The notes under the pieces: model-generated | Databases searched by the model: none | Told to the model about the DNA's origin: nothing | What the model saw: the letters and a program-made list of their open reading frames with translations, nothing else | In this document: piece after piece, positions 25,933 through 35,894 of the stretch | Layout: every line of letters starts with the position of its first letter | Numbering within the stretch: the first letter of the stretch is position 1 | Assembly (NCBI GenBank): GCA_019022495.1 | Contig: JAFEKR010000009.1 | Coordinates: forward strand, 1,736,001 to 1,800,000 | Length of the DNA: 64,000 nt | Origin: Epichloe hybrida | Taxonomy: Eukaryota; Ascomycota; Sordariomycetes; Hypocreales; Clavicipitaceae | Direction: 5' to 3' | Translations under genes and position numbers: made by a program

Positions 25933-28900
25933 TTAGTTCGCCAAAACGTCTCGCAGCATGACCAAGAAATTGTCGTGCAACTTGTGAATTTCTGAAATCG
26001 GTGGCTTTGTTGGTTCCCCAGCCGAACGGCGCAGCCGATCCTGTTTCTTAGCCCGTCTTCGTCTTTCCGCCTGAATGGGATCTAACTCGTCCTCTTCCTC
26101 GGCATCAACTTCGGATTCATCGTCCATATCGTACGCCATGTCCTGGAGATCTTGTCCGTCCAGGCCAAAGTCGGACGACTCGAAATGTATTCCGATGGCT
26201 CCAACGGAGTTGGGCGCCTGGCCCTCCGCAGCCATCTTTTGTCTTGTTTTATCATGATGCCATTTCTTTCTAGCCTCTTGCCACGAAATGAGAGCATTGA
26301 TCTCTTCAATTGCCTTATTCTTGTCCAAGACGTCTCCGCTGACCCCGCCTTCAAATAACGCGTTGACGTTCAGGGTACCGTTCTTTGGGCCATGTCGCAG
26401 GAATTCCAAAATCCCCTCAATCCAGCCCATGAGCTGGGTGAACAGGCCATTATCATGCGTATGAACCTCGTGAACAAATTTGTAAAAGTTGTGCTCGTGT
26501 CTCTGACACAAATCTATAAAGGCCTGGACCGTCTGGTTAGGATCTGCCGAAGCGTCTTGCTCTCTACACTTCTCGACAACCTGATGGCGAGATGTTAGTA
26601 AACGTGCTGCGGACGTAATGCGCTCCCCTCCTGCAACTTGCGCCAAGGTTAACTAACCTTGATCATATCATCGATAAAGACGGCAAAGTCGGTCACGCTA
26701 TTATAGACATTTGCAGACTTGTAGACTCTCACTAGAGGCTCGTAGAAGATTGTGAATAAGTCCCGGAAGAGATACAAGGTGACGGGTTCTTCGATCAACT
26801 TGAGCATCATGGCCTTGTCACGTTGTCGCGTGCAAAGCTTGAGCAGTTGTTTCAAGTACGAAAAGAGTTGAGCCCCTTGCTTTAGCTCCTCGTCTACGTT
26901 CTCAACAGCGTTGTTGAATGCAACGTAAGCGTTGAACAGTCGTTGAACTTGATCGCCCGTCAGCTGAGGCTCGATGCGGTCTGATCGCAGGATCGCGACA
27001 ATGAGATCAATGTTCTCTTCCTCTGCTTCGAGTCGAATAGACGCCTTGAGCTCTTCATCAGCGTCAGTGTACCACTTCAGCTTGTCTGCGAAGATGGGGT
27101 CCGCGATCTTGCTCGTTAAAGCGTCGATAGACTTCTGAAAGCTCTTAATTCCATCATTCAAAGTCAGAGAAAATATCCGCTGCATCAGTGATCGAGTACC
27201 GAAAGGCTGTGCGAGGAAAATATCCAGCACGCCGGACATAACGGCTGCTGGGTTGGCAATCCGAATGACATTTTTGAGTACCGAGTAGGGGATGAGCGAG
27301 TGGATGCGCTTGGCTTGCGCGAAAAGCTCGGGAGAGTTGTCTTCGGCGAGGAAAAGGTGATAAATGACTGCCGCAACTTCTATTCTCAGCCACTCGGCAA
27401 ATTTTTGGTACTGCAGGCTCAGGTCTTGAATCGTACTCTTCTCTTTCACCTCTTTGAAAAGCATGGTGAGACCGTTTCTCTCAACAATATCTCGGCGGAA
27501 TCTTGGCGAAATTGGTCAGTTGGAAGGGATGGCATCAACACATGGAAAGGGAGCTCCAGCACTCACTGTTCCATGTACTCGTCAAGTTCTGCGGCACGCT
27601 TCCTCGCAATCTCGTAAAATTTCTTCTGCTCTTCCATCCTCTTCTCATCTAATGCTTTGCGCCTCATGATATCGTCGACATCATCGTCAGTGGGAGTGAC
27701 TGGCTCCCCGCTCAGAAATTCCTGCATGGCCTTTGTGTGGGCGATTTGGGGATTGTGCAGCAACGATCGAAGGAAGGAGCGAAGAGAAACTCTCTGGCTT
27801 TCTCTCCACAGCACGACACTCTGCAAGCCACAGTTAGCTTTGCTGTATATTTTCGTGACAAAGAAGTCAAGAAGAAAAGAATTTACGTACTTCATCCCCT
27901 ATATTCTTCTTGTCGGCCGCCGGGCCTGGGCTCAATTTGCCATCAACGGATGGGCGAGAAGACGCCTTGGAGCGGAGTGATCGAGTCGATCCTGGTCCTT
28001 GTCCTATGATTTCGTCAGAGACGCCATTCATTGCCTGGTTGAGTGAGCATAAGCAACTTACTTGACACACTTGGAGACAACAATGATGAGACGCCACCAG
28101 ATGGCGGCGGTGCTCCAGTCATTCTGGTGGAAGCCGACGACGCAGAGGATGCATCAGAGTCGTCCGCATTGCTCCAGCTAGTCCACAGTCCAGACGTTGT
28201 TGTGCTAGACTTGTTCTTTTTTGGTAAAGGAGGAAGGATGCGACCAGGCAACTCTGTCTTTAACCTTTTATAAAGCTTGGCAAAATCGCCATATCGTCGT
28301 CCGACAAAATATTCGAGCTCGCCCTTATGCTTGATGCGGAGCAAGAACTCTGCGTGCTTGTGTTGTCTGATGTTGCGCTTGACAGAAACGACGCGAACAC
28401 CTGCTACATTGACATCCCATCCATTGATATAGTTTCCCTCGGGGATCGTGTGCATAACTCCAGTTTCAATCGCGTTGCTGTCAACGATTTCAATCTCGGA
28501 GAATCGAATGCGCTCCTCGAACCCAGAGGAAGTGCCGATGCCAGACACCATCATCAGTTCGACAAGCTTCTGGGCCTTGATGGCAAGCTTCCTACGCTTT
28601 GTTTCCTCGAGTCGGTCTTCAGAAGAGGAAACACGTTTTCCGGCAAAGGACTCCAAAAACTATACCAGTGAATGAGCATATCAGTAAAAGAGAGAAGTGA
28701 TTCAAAGGCACCACACAAGATGAGCCAAAACGTACAACTTGTAATCTGTCCTGCCAGAACTCCTTCTCCCTGGCTTTATCAAGAAAAGGAAAGTCCCGAA
28801 CATGGTGAACAAAGATGAAACGAAGTATCGGCAGCTCAGACTCTTGAGGAGGAACTTCGCCATGATCGGAGCGGAACGGCGCGCCAAATCGTTGGAGAGC

Positions 28901-29234
28901 GGTAGGAGAGTTGAGTTCGTTGATTTCCCATTTGACCTGTTTCGAGATCAATTCCCGCTTGAGATCTGTCTCATATGTACACGTAAGCTTTGATTTTTCT
29001 CCTTGCTCTGATTGCTTGCTTGGCAATGCCGACTCGAGCAGGATCGGGGGAGCACAACATACAGTGTTCTTGCTTCCCGGTCAACGTATGGCCAGGACGA
29101 GGAGTTGAGCCAAAGCTGGTAGTACGAATGGGGAGTTCTTTAATATCGTGGGCGGGAGCAGGATCTTGGACTGTGGCGATCGCTGCCGCAGTGTCATCTC
29201 CGCCCGTGGCGCCAACATTGCCGTCTTGAGCCAT
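25933..29234 (-). CDS. PX-domain protein with PXB and DUF3818 regions (Lec1/YPR097W-like), seven exons
   Basis: Minus-strand exons 29234-29063, 28965-28736, 28659-28062, 28003-27891, 27820-27567, 27501-26658 and 26580-25933 give about 952 residues. The N-terminal region after LKRELISKQVKWEI matches the PX-associated domain of this family. The PX domain follows (WDVNVAGVRVVSVKR, then EYFVGRRYGDFAKLYKRL) and should bind phosphoinositides. The large C-terminal helical region (FRRDIVERNGLTMLFKEVK onward) corresponds to DUF3818. The end is acidic then basic. Yeast YPR097W (Lec1) affects sterol distribution and lipid droplets; the same role here is inferred from architecture. The acceptor of exon 4 could instead be 12 bases further on (after GGACCAG), a small ambiguity. 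Confidence 0.88.
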
Positions 29235-31341
29235 GGCGATGAGATGGAATGCGCTTCGTGTGCCTAAGGTCTGAGTCCTCGGTGCAAGTGTCCAAAAGCT
29301 CGAAGACCTCTACGGTGACCGTGAAGTGCCTTCCTTCTCGCAAAGGCCAGCTCTCCGAGAGAAGAGGAAAAGATTTGAGATGGCTGGTTGTTGTTGATGA
29401 GCAGACGAGCAGACGAGCAGACAAGGTTGGTAAAGTATGTAGGTAGGTAGCGTCACCGAAACAGGGGACGGGGCAAAGCTCGCCAAAAAGTTATGGCGGG
29501 GGCCGCCGCGGGGCAGAGCTCTACGGAGTATTACAGCCTGTCACTCAGTGGTACTTGACGCTCCGTATACTGACATTGAACGAGGCGCAGGGGCGGGCGC
29601 CTTCCGTTCCTCTTGGTTGTATTACTTTGGGTCGCTTTCATACGCCGGGTCGGGCTTCGCTGGTCCAAGTTTTGTCAGAGCAAGCGTTCACTGTTTTGTC
29701 TGTGTCAGTTGTTAGTCAAAGCCAAAGCTGAAGCGAATCAATCAAGCCGGCACCCGAAGCAATGTCCGGAGTCTCCTGTCGAAGATAGTCCGAGATGAAT
29801 CACACAGCCTTGTCTGTAGAGTCGCTGGCGGATCAGGCGCACTTGTAGCATTGCTGAGCACAGAGCTTCATATCTTGCTTTATTTTCTTCTCCTGGAAGC
29901 CACGGTTGCACATGGCACGGCATGGCATGGGCGTATGGAGCCAGTGTTGACGACGATGCCACAGCCTCAAACCCTGGGCGGTTCTTGTCAGTGACCAGTG
30001 GCCGTGCGGACAAGGCCCGGGCAACATGGCGCGACGCGAGTGCCGTTACGATTCATTCAGTTATGACAATGTCTTTTCTTTCGCAACCAAGACGAGAGGT
30101 CCAAGCTAAGCTGGACGTTGGCCAAGAACATGGGCGGGATAACTAACGTGGGCCGCCCGCGCCATGCCTAATAAACATACCTAACTTATAACACAGCTCC
30201 ACGGTCCAGCGCTACGGATTAATAGACTTAATAAAAGCAAGTCATATGTACATAACCTGGCGGAGCATGAACCAGACATGACGTACTAAGCACGGCAAGT
30301 CTGCACGCGGCCTTCTCAACGAGAATGCAATGTAACCATCACCACGGAAGTTTCCCGTCAAGCCTACTTTTTTTTTTTGTCCTTTCCATTGCACCTCACG
30401 GCGACGTATGTACGCTTAACTCGCCAATATGTAATGGTGCGCCCAATGTGGTTCCAGTCTAGCGCATGATTCTTCCCACGTCGCGGAGATAAAATGAGGA
30501 AGAAACATGGTCGTGCGCCAATCATAACCTGCGCCAAAGAGTCTATCATAATCCGTAAGAAGCGCAGAACACCAAGACGTTGTTACATCGCACGCACCCT
30601 AGTCACATGTCCAGCTCTCTCCGCTCCGGGGGGCTGTGAAAGTTCCTGGGGCGGGCTACGGATGACTGCGCCTACTCCTACTGTATGTACAGTAAGTACC
30701 AGGGAGGGTCTGCGGCTTGGCCGGTGTTGTGTTGCCGAAGCTTGGCGTATGTAATCCGTTGTTGTTGCTGTCCTGATTTGGGGGCGATAAATCGTCATCA
30801 CAACAGGCAGGGTTTGCTAATTTTGTTCACGAGTCAGCATCACGACCAATCGTGGCATCTAGCGGGGTAAACAAACGGAAGTTGAGAAGGCTCAATAATA
30901 GAATATGTGGAGCATCTAACCTTGTAGTCCCCCCGTATTTGTAACCTTGAAGCTTGTTCCTATATTAGGTCCCATCTATCACTGCGGTCGCTATCATTCG
31001 TATGTTAATTCTTATACTGGGGTATCGCCAGTAATCGTCATGTTTCTCTTGAATCAGATGCATTGGCCACAACCAATGAACACAAAAAAAGATATAAAAA
31101 TCAGTAGAATAGAGCATTGTTTGACTGTATCTTCGTACGCACATTGCACATGCAATGGAGTGCACCCAGGGAGCTGGCTGCTCCTCTGCGCAAGTTTTAA
31201 GGAAAAATGAGAGAAAAGCTGAAAATTATAATCACTGAGGGTATCATCGCATACGCTATAGGTTAATGCTCTACGACTTGCATGCTTCAAAAACACCACA
31301 TTTCGACCCCCTGGGGCAAGTAGATAACTCAGTCAAAGCAT
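29235..31341. other. Intergenic region upstream of the Lec1-like gene
   Basis: About 2.1 kb without a protein-like frame. TACGGAGTA occurs at 29522-29530, with a related CTCCGTATA shortly after (about 29563). A T run is at about 30368-30379. The left part should be the promoter of the minus-strand gene at 25933-29234. Confidence 0.6.
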
Positions 31342-32479
31342 TCAAAGCTCATCAAATCCACGCAGCTGCTCTGCATCCCCCGGAGGCGCTTTCCACAACA
31401 GTGTCCTCCCCGAATCCTCCTCCACGCTGTCGTTCCGCCGAGAAGTCATCCACGGCGGGATATTCGGACTCATGGCCGTATTCCAATCCACAGGTCCGCC
31501 TTCCCCGCCTCTCGTCGTGCTGGCGTAATTCATGCCTATAACAAAAGCTACCACTATCAGTGCCACAATGGTAGTAGCGGACCAGATTATCTTGAGCTTC
31601 TTCAGAGTCTTTTCTTGCCATTGCCTGTCAGCCTGCTCCCACCTCTCCACGCACTTTTGAACAACATCGACGCGGGTGGCTAGGGCCGAAGTCCTGCCGC
31701 GCGCCTCGTATATGCGTTTCTGTAGAGCGGCTATTTTCCTCTGTTGTTCTTCGAAATTGTCGGCCGTGCTGAGCTGTCGAATGATGTCGCTTTCGAGATC
31801 GCGGGCGTGCTTGTCAAACGTCTCGCAGATATCATGGGAGCTCTGTGCCAGGTCTCGCAAGGCAGCCACTGTGTTCTGAAGTGTGCTCATCCTTTCCAGG
31901 ACAGAATAATACGTATCGTCCAGTCGTTTGGTCATGGAGGTCGCGAAGGAGTTCAACTCCATGAGCGACTGCTTCAATCCACTTGTAGCATCATGAAATG
32001 TTAGCGACTTTGTCCGGAAAGAAAGAAAAAATCGCACTTGCACGTGGTCTCGGATTCTGATCCGAGCGAGACAAGATATATACGTACTCTGTCCGCAGAG
32101 AGGCCTTCTCCTGCTCCAACAAAAGACTTGCCTCCCTCTTCTCCCTCGACTCCCCATGGCCATTCTCCTTGGGAACCAGGATGCTCGCCCGCCGGTTTCC
32201 GCCGGGAGTCATGCAAGAACTCGTCCCTGTAGACACGGGTATATCAAGCGGGTTCCGTATCTGAGCGGCCAGAATCGCCGACGACAACGGAGGCTTCTCT
32301 CTGTCTTCGAGCTGGCTCTCCTGTCTTCTGTGCGGGTGCGGCCGGCGATGAAGCTTGCTGGGCGAGGCGAATTCCGTCAGAGACCTCTTGATCTGATGGC
32401 GGCTGCTCGGTCGGGATGACGGCGATGCCTGCTTTGCGAGATCCACGCCATTGTTGGGAGTGGACATGTTGTCTCGCAT
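31342..32479 (-). CDS. Coiled-coil, tail-anchored membrane protein of unknown function, two exons
   Basis: Minus-strand exons 32479-32088 and 31981-31342 give about 343 residues. The first 130 residues are Ser/Arg/Pro-rich and probably disordered (starting MRDNMSTPNNG). Residues 132-260 form a long charged helical region likely to be a coiled coil (NFEEQQRKIAALQKRIYEAR). One hydrophobic segment follows at about 262-281 (IIWSATTIVALIVVAFVIGM). About 60 residues remain after it, so it is a single-pass protein with a moderately long C-terminal tail. The join restores Asp at a split codon. I recognise no named family. The start could be the second Met (MSTPNNG, 32467). A tethering or membrane-organising role would fit the layout but is speculation. 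Confidence 0.72.
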
Positions 32480-33691
32480 TATGTTTCTTCTGCTTTCTTC
32501 CGCCGCCGCGTCCAGGTGCCTGTGCCCACGTCCACCTAGTACCCTCACATGCGTGATGCAGGTCGCCGGCCAAACGCGGATCACCGAAATAAGAATTGAG
32601 AAATCGGATGGGGGACGAGTTCGTCGGAAATTTGATTTGTTGATGGGAACTTGCGCAAGCTTCCAGAGGAGAAGAGCGGATCGACGTTGGACCTCTTGCA
32701 CGAGCTAGGTGGGGCGGGCTTAGAGCGTGATTCACATGCCAGCTCACAACCAAAAATCACATGGCGCATTTTGTCTAACCGCAGAGGCCTAGACATATGT
32801 TATGTTCGGAAATTTGTCTAATTTGGCTCTAGACTATAGTAATGCATTCACTCTACATGCGACATGTATGTACTCCTAGTGAAACGTCCCCGCCGGGGGG
32901 GGGTTCCGAATACTATTTTTTTTTTAAAGTTTTTAAACTAATTCATCAGATTGTGCCCAAATGCCAAATGCCACAGCATACGCCCAACTCCGTTGTATGT
33001 CGAACCATCGGCGATAGCCCCTGCGTGCCAGCGAGGTTCACGTTTCTTCAGAGCTAATCCGTACTCCAGATTACGTCCGTACTCCGTTGCAATTTCGGGG
33101 CAACCTTTGGTTAAAGGGTAAATCAAGGATTTCTATAGACTTAAGCAGGGGTTAAGAGATAGGTAGAGTGGATAAGCAAACCACCTTAGTCTAATAATAA
33201 TAATAATAATATAAAGATAATAACTTAACTATAGGAAGCTTAGGAAAGCCTTTAATTATTATCTCCTAGCGTGGTCGCTAAGAACCGTATCTTACAGAGA
33301 ACAAAGCGGTGATAAATTAATTAAATTAAACTGATTCCTTAAGGTGATAATCCAGGGAGAAAAGAAGCCCTGTTAAAAAATCTGCTAGTGGGGTTTTTGT
33401 GCTAGGTGGGCCAGGTGCCTCGCACCTGCCCCCACCCGTCACCCACCATGGGCCCATGGGAGCCTCGCGATAAGATAAGCCGCCCAAGCTCAACGTTTCA
33501 CCCAATTCCGTTCGTGAGCACTGATGTCTTGGATGGGGGGAGGGGGAGGGTTGGTTTGGGGTCAGGTCCTTTTTTTTTTTTTTTTTTTGTTGTCGTCCAA
33601 CGCCAGGAGAAGGGAATAGAAAACAAAAAAATCCGTCCTATTTCGAGCGAGAGCGCTTTTCGAGCCGCGCTTTGCGTTCCCGTCCACCGAC
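32480..33691. other. Intergenic with an A/T-rich relic-like island
   Basis: This divergent region separates the coiled-coil gene (minus) and the G3E GTPase (plus). Within it, about 33120-33390 is strikingly A/T-rich and TpA-rich, with a short AAT triplet run (about 33195-33210). It looks like a decayed, RIP-affected repeat. Tandem CCGTACTCC-type motifs lie at about 33058-33085. A T run at about 33571-33588 lies just before the GTPase leader. Confidence 0.55.
33120..33390. repeat. A/T-rich, TpA-rich island resembling a RIP-degraded repeat
   Basis: Base composition changes abruptly against both flanks. Stop codons are frequent in all frames and TpA steps are dense (TTAATTAAATTAAA, AATAATAATAATAATA). 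This is the usual appearance of repeat-induced point-mutated transposon remnants in filamentous ascomycetes. No terminal repeats or coding remnant could be assigned. Confidence 0.4.
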
Positions 33692-34861
33692 ATGGCTCCG
33701 ACAAAACCGACCCCCATCACCATCATCACCGGCTTCTTGGGTTCGGGCAAAACCACGCTCATTCTCAACCTGATCCCGCAACTGCGCCAGAAGAACCCGC
33801 GATACAAACTGGCGCTGTTGAAGAATGAGTTTGGTGACTTGGCCGTCGACTCGCAGCTCGCATCTTCGTCGGCCATTTCGGGCGTGCAGGAGATGCTCAA
33901 CGGGTGCATCTGCTGCAACCTCGTCGGACAGCTGGGACCTGCTCTCGAGGAGCTCGAGCGGACGAGGACGGGGACGGGGACGGCGGCGCCCGACAGAATC
34001 GTCATTGAGACGAGCGGCTCCGCGTTCCCCGCGACGCTGGCGCTCGAAGTGAAGCGCTTGGCGCGCGATACAGGCCGCTACTTGCTCGACGGGGTCGTCA
34101 GCGTCATTGACGTGGAGAACTGGCAGGGGTACGAGGACACGAGCTACACGGCCAGGATCCAGGCGCGGTACACGGACCTGATTGTGTTCAACAAGTGGGA
34201 GGGCGCCGGCGAGGATCGGTATGAGGAGTGTATGGACAGGGTTGGTGATTTGGATGTCGACGTGGCCAAGGTCAAGAGCACAAAGGGCTGGGTCGATGCG
34301 GACCTGGTGTTTGGTGTGGATGGTGGGCTGGCGAGGCAGTTGACAGATGCGGATGTCACTGCTGATGGTGGTGATGATGGTCAACATCGTTCAGGCGGCG
34401 GCAACGGACACGACGGACACGACGGACACGACGGACGCGACCACCAGAGCGAGGTCGAGGTGCTCTCCATCGAACTGAAAGCCGACACCCCCGCCACGTC
34501 GGCTGTTTCCACCGACAAACTCATCATGTTTCTTCGGGCCGCGCCCAAAGATGAGGCTTACCGCATCAAGGCCGTTGCTACGCTGTCCTCTACTCCCGAG
34601 AACTCGGATGTGGACGTTCCTCAGCCCGAGGATAACCCCGGTGGTCGGTACATCCTGAACTGGGCCTTTGGCCGATGGATGTTTACCCCTGTGGCTGCAG
34701 AGCAGCAGGAGCATGAGTCAAGCAATGGCGCGATCTTGCGAATGACGATGATACTGGGGCGTCATGAGAGTAACAAGTGGAAGAAGAAGTTGGAAGCAGG
34801 CGGGTATATTGAGTTGGACGGCGGAAAGAAGGGCGAATTGAGCGTCAAGAAGATCCTTTAA
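33692..34861 (+). CDS. G3E-family (CobW/COG0523) GTPase, putative metal chaperone
   Basis: A single 389-residue frame. The P-loop GFLGSGKTT lies at residues 14-22, and the family's metal-binding motif GCICC at 71-75. NEFGDLAVDS corresponds to the switch region, the Glu-Thr-Ser motif IVIETSGSAFP follows, and VFNKWE replaces the usual NKxD base-recognition motif. A His/Asp-rich stretch with tandem GHD repeats lies around residues 235-250, typical of COG0523 proteins that handle zinc or other metals. The C-terminal CobW_C domain begins with DKLIMFLRAAP. Eukaryotic members such as ZNG1 deliver zinc to methionine aminopeptidase; this is a possible role, not shown. The usual Lys-x-Asp is not evident in this copy (Asn-Lys-Trp-Glu instead). 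The gene has no introns and shows strong GC bias. Confidence 0.9.
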   Translation: MAPTKPTPITIITGFLGSGKTTLILNLIPQLRQKNPRYKLALLKNEFGDLAVDSQLASSSAISGVQEMLNGCICCNLVGQLGPALEELERTRTGTGTAAPDRIVIETSGSAFPATLALEVKRLARDTGRYLLDGVVSVIDVENWQGYEDTSYTARIQARYTDLIVFNKWEGAGEDRYEECMDRVGDLDVDVAKVKSTKGWVDADLVFGVDGGLARQLTDADVTADGGDDGQHRSGGGNGHDGHDGHDGRDHQSEVEVLSIELKADTPATSAVSTDKLIMFLRAAPKDEAYRIKAVATLSSTPENSDVDVPQPEDNPGGRYILNWAFGRWMFTPVAAEQQEHESSNGAILRMTMILGRHESNKWKKKLEAGGYIELDGGKKGELSVKKIL

Positions 34862-34925
34862 AACGAACGAAACAAGACGTGGCATAGAACTAGTTACAAT
34901 GTATGATAGATCCCAAACAAGATTT

Positions 34926-35603
34926 TTAAACCCATTCTTGTTTCTCAGGGTCATGATGAGAACTCTTCTCATTAGTCTTCAGCTTACGTGAAACGACTTC
35001 AAGTTTGCCGTAATGCACCTTGATGATGGTTGAGCGAGAGGGAGTTGATATTGGGGCAAGCTTGCCACCATCTGGCCTTCCTTTTTTCCGTCTAGCTAGA
35101 ATCTCCGCCTGCTTTTGACGCTCTCGCTGTTCCTCCCACCCGTATACGAAAGTGTGGTAGTGACACAAGCCGGTCGCTTCGAGTCGTTGGGCACAACACC
35201 ATTCACATTCTGCGGCCTTTTTCCTAGCATCTGGATCCTGAGAATTTACACAATTCTTTCGGGAAAGACTTGCATCAGAGTCTTTCATACACTCTGCGGC
35301 GTGTTCGGGGTCGTGTCCGCTAGCGCTTTTGCCATCGCTTTCCTCGTTTGAAGAGTAGACACTTGATGTACGCGAACTCGGTCTCTCTCGGCCGTACACT
35401 CCCATTGATTTGACAATATCCGGACCAAGACCGTGTGGGCTAGTTGGCTCATACATTATATGTGAGATTGCCTCTTCGATTGGACAGATGGGGGGACGAG
35501 GTGGTGGCGAATCGAACGGTCTTATCGGCAACATTATCTGGGGCAATGAAATGAAAATGGCCAAATCTGTGTCGCGCTTCCTAGGCTTCATGGTTTCCGA
35601 CAC
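34926..35603 (-). CDS. Uncharacterised Cys/His-containing protein, 225 residues
   Basis: A single minus-strand frame beginning MSETMKPRKRDTD. The N-terminus is Pro-rich (FDSPPPRPPICP) and the middle is Ser-rich. A compact Cys/His cluster CEWCCAQRLEATGLCHYH at about residues 130-147 could bind a metal. A charged helix RQKQAEILARRKKGRPDGG and a basic C-terminus follow. No family is recognised. It converges with the G3E GTPase, whose stop is 64 bases away. The single long open frame, clean start and coherent composition argue that it is a real gene. Confidence 0.6.
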   Translation of the reverse strand: MSETMKPRKRDTDLAIFISLPQIMLPIRPFDSPPPRPPICPIEEAISHIMYEPTSPHGLGPDIVKSMGVYGRERPSSRTSSVYSSNEESDGKSASGHDPEHAAECMKDSDASLSRKNCVNSQDPDARKKAAECEWCCAQRLEATGLCHYHTFVYGWEEQRERQKQAEILARRKKGRPDGGKLAPISTPSRSTIIKVHYGKLEVVSRKLKTNEKSSHHDPEKQEWV

Positions 35604-35894
35604 ATGATGACGGAGTGGTATGACACAAAACGCCGGTGACCTTTTTTAAATAATAGTTCAGGAGGCGTGGGTCCTGACTCCTGAGCAGTGTTCAGTATGC
35701 GTGAATTGACAAACATGAATACAAAGGCTGCACAAAAGATGATCATGTGTTGCGCTCGCTCGAAAAGGATGGGGACAAAGAGTAGTGAATCCGACATCAT
35801 ACGCTTTGCATTGCATGTTCATGATTCACTCAAAAAAAAAAAAAAGAAGATTGAATAAAAATTACAGAACAGGCGCATCGGGAACATGCACGGC

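Noticed and set aside
33638..34387. 249-codon minus-strand frame opposite the G3E GTPase
   Set aside because: It is a shadow of a GC-rich gene. The sense frame has complete GTPase motifs.
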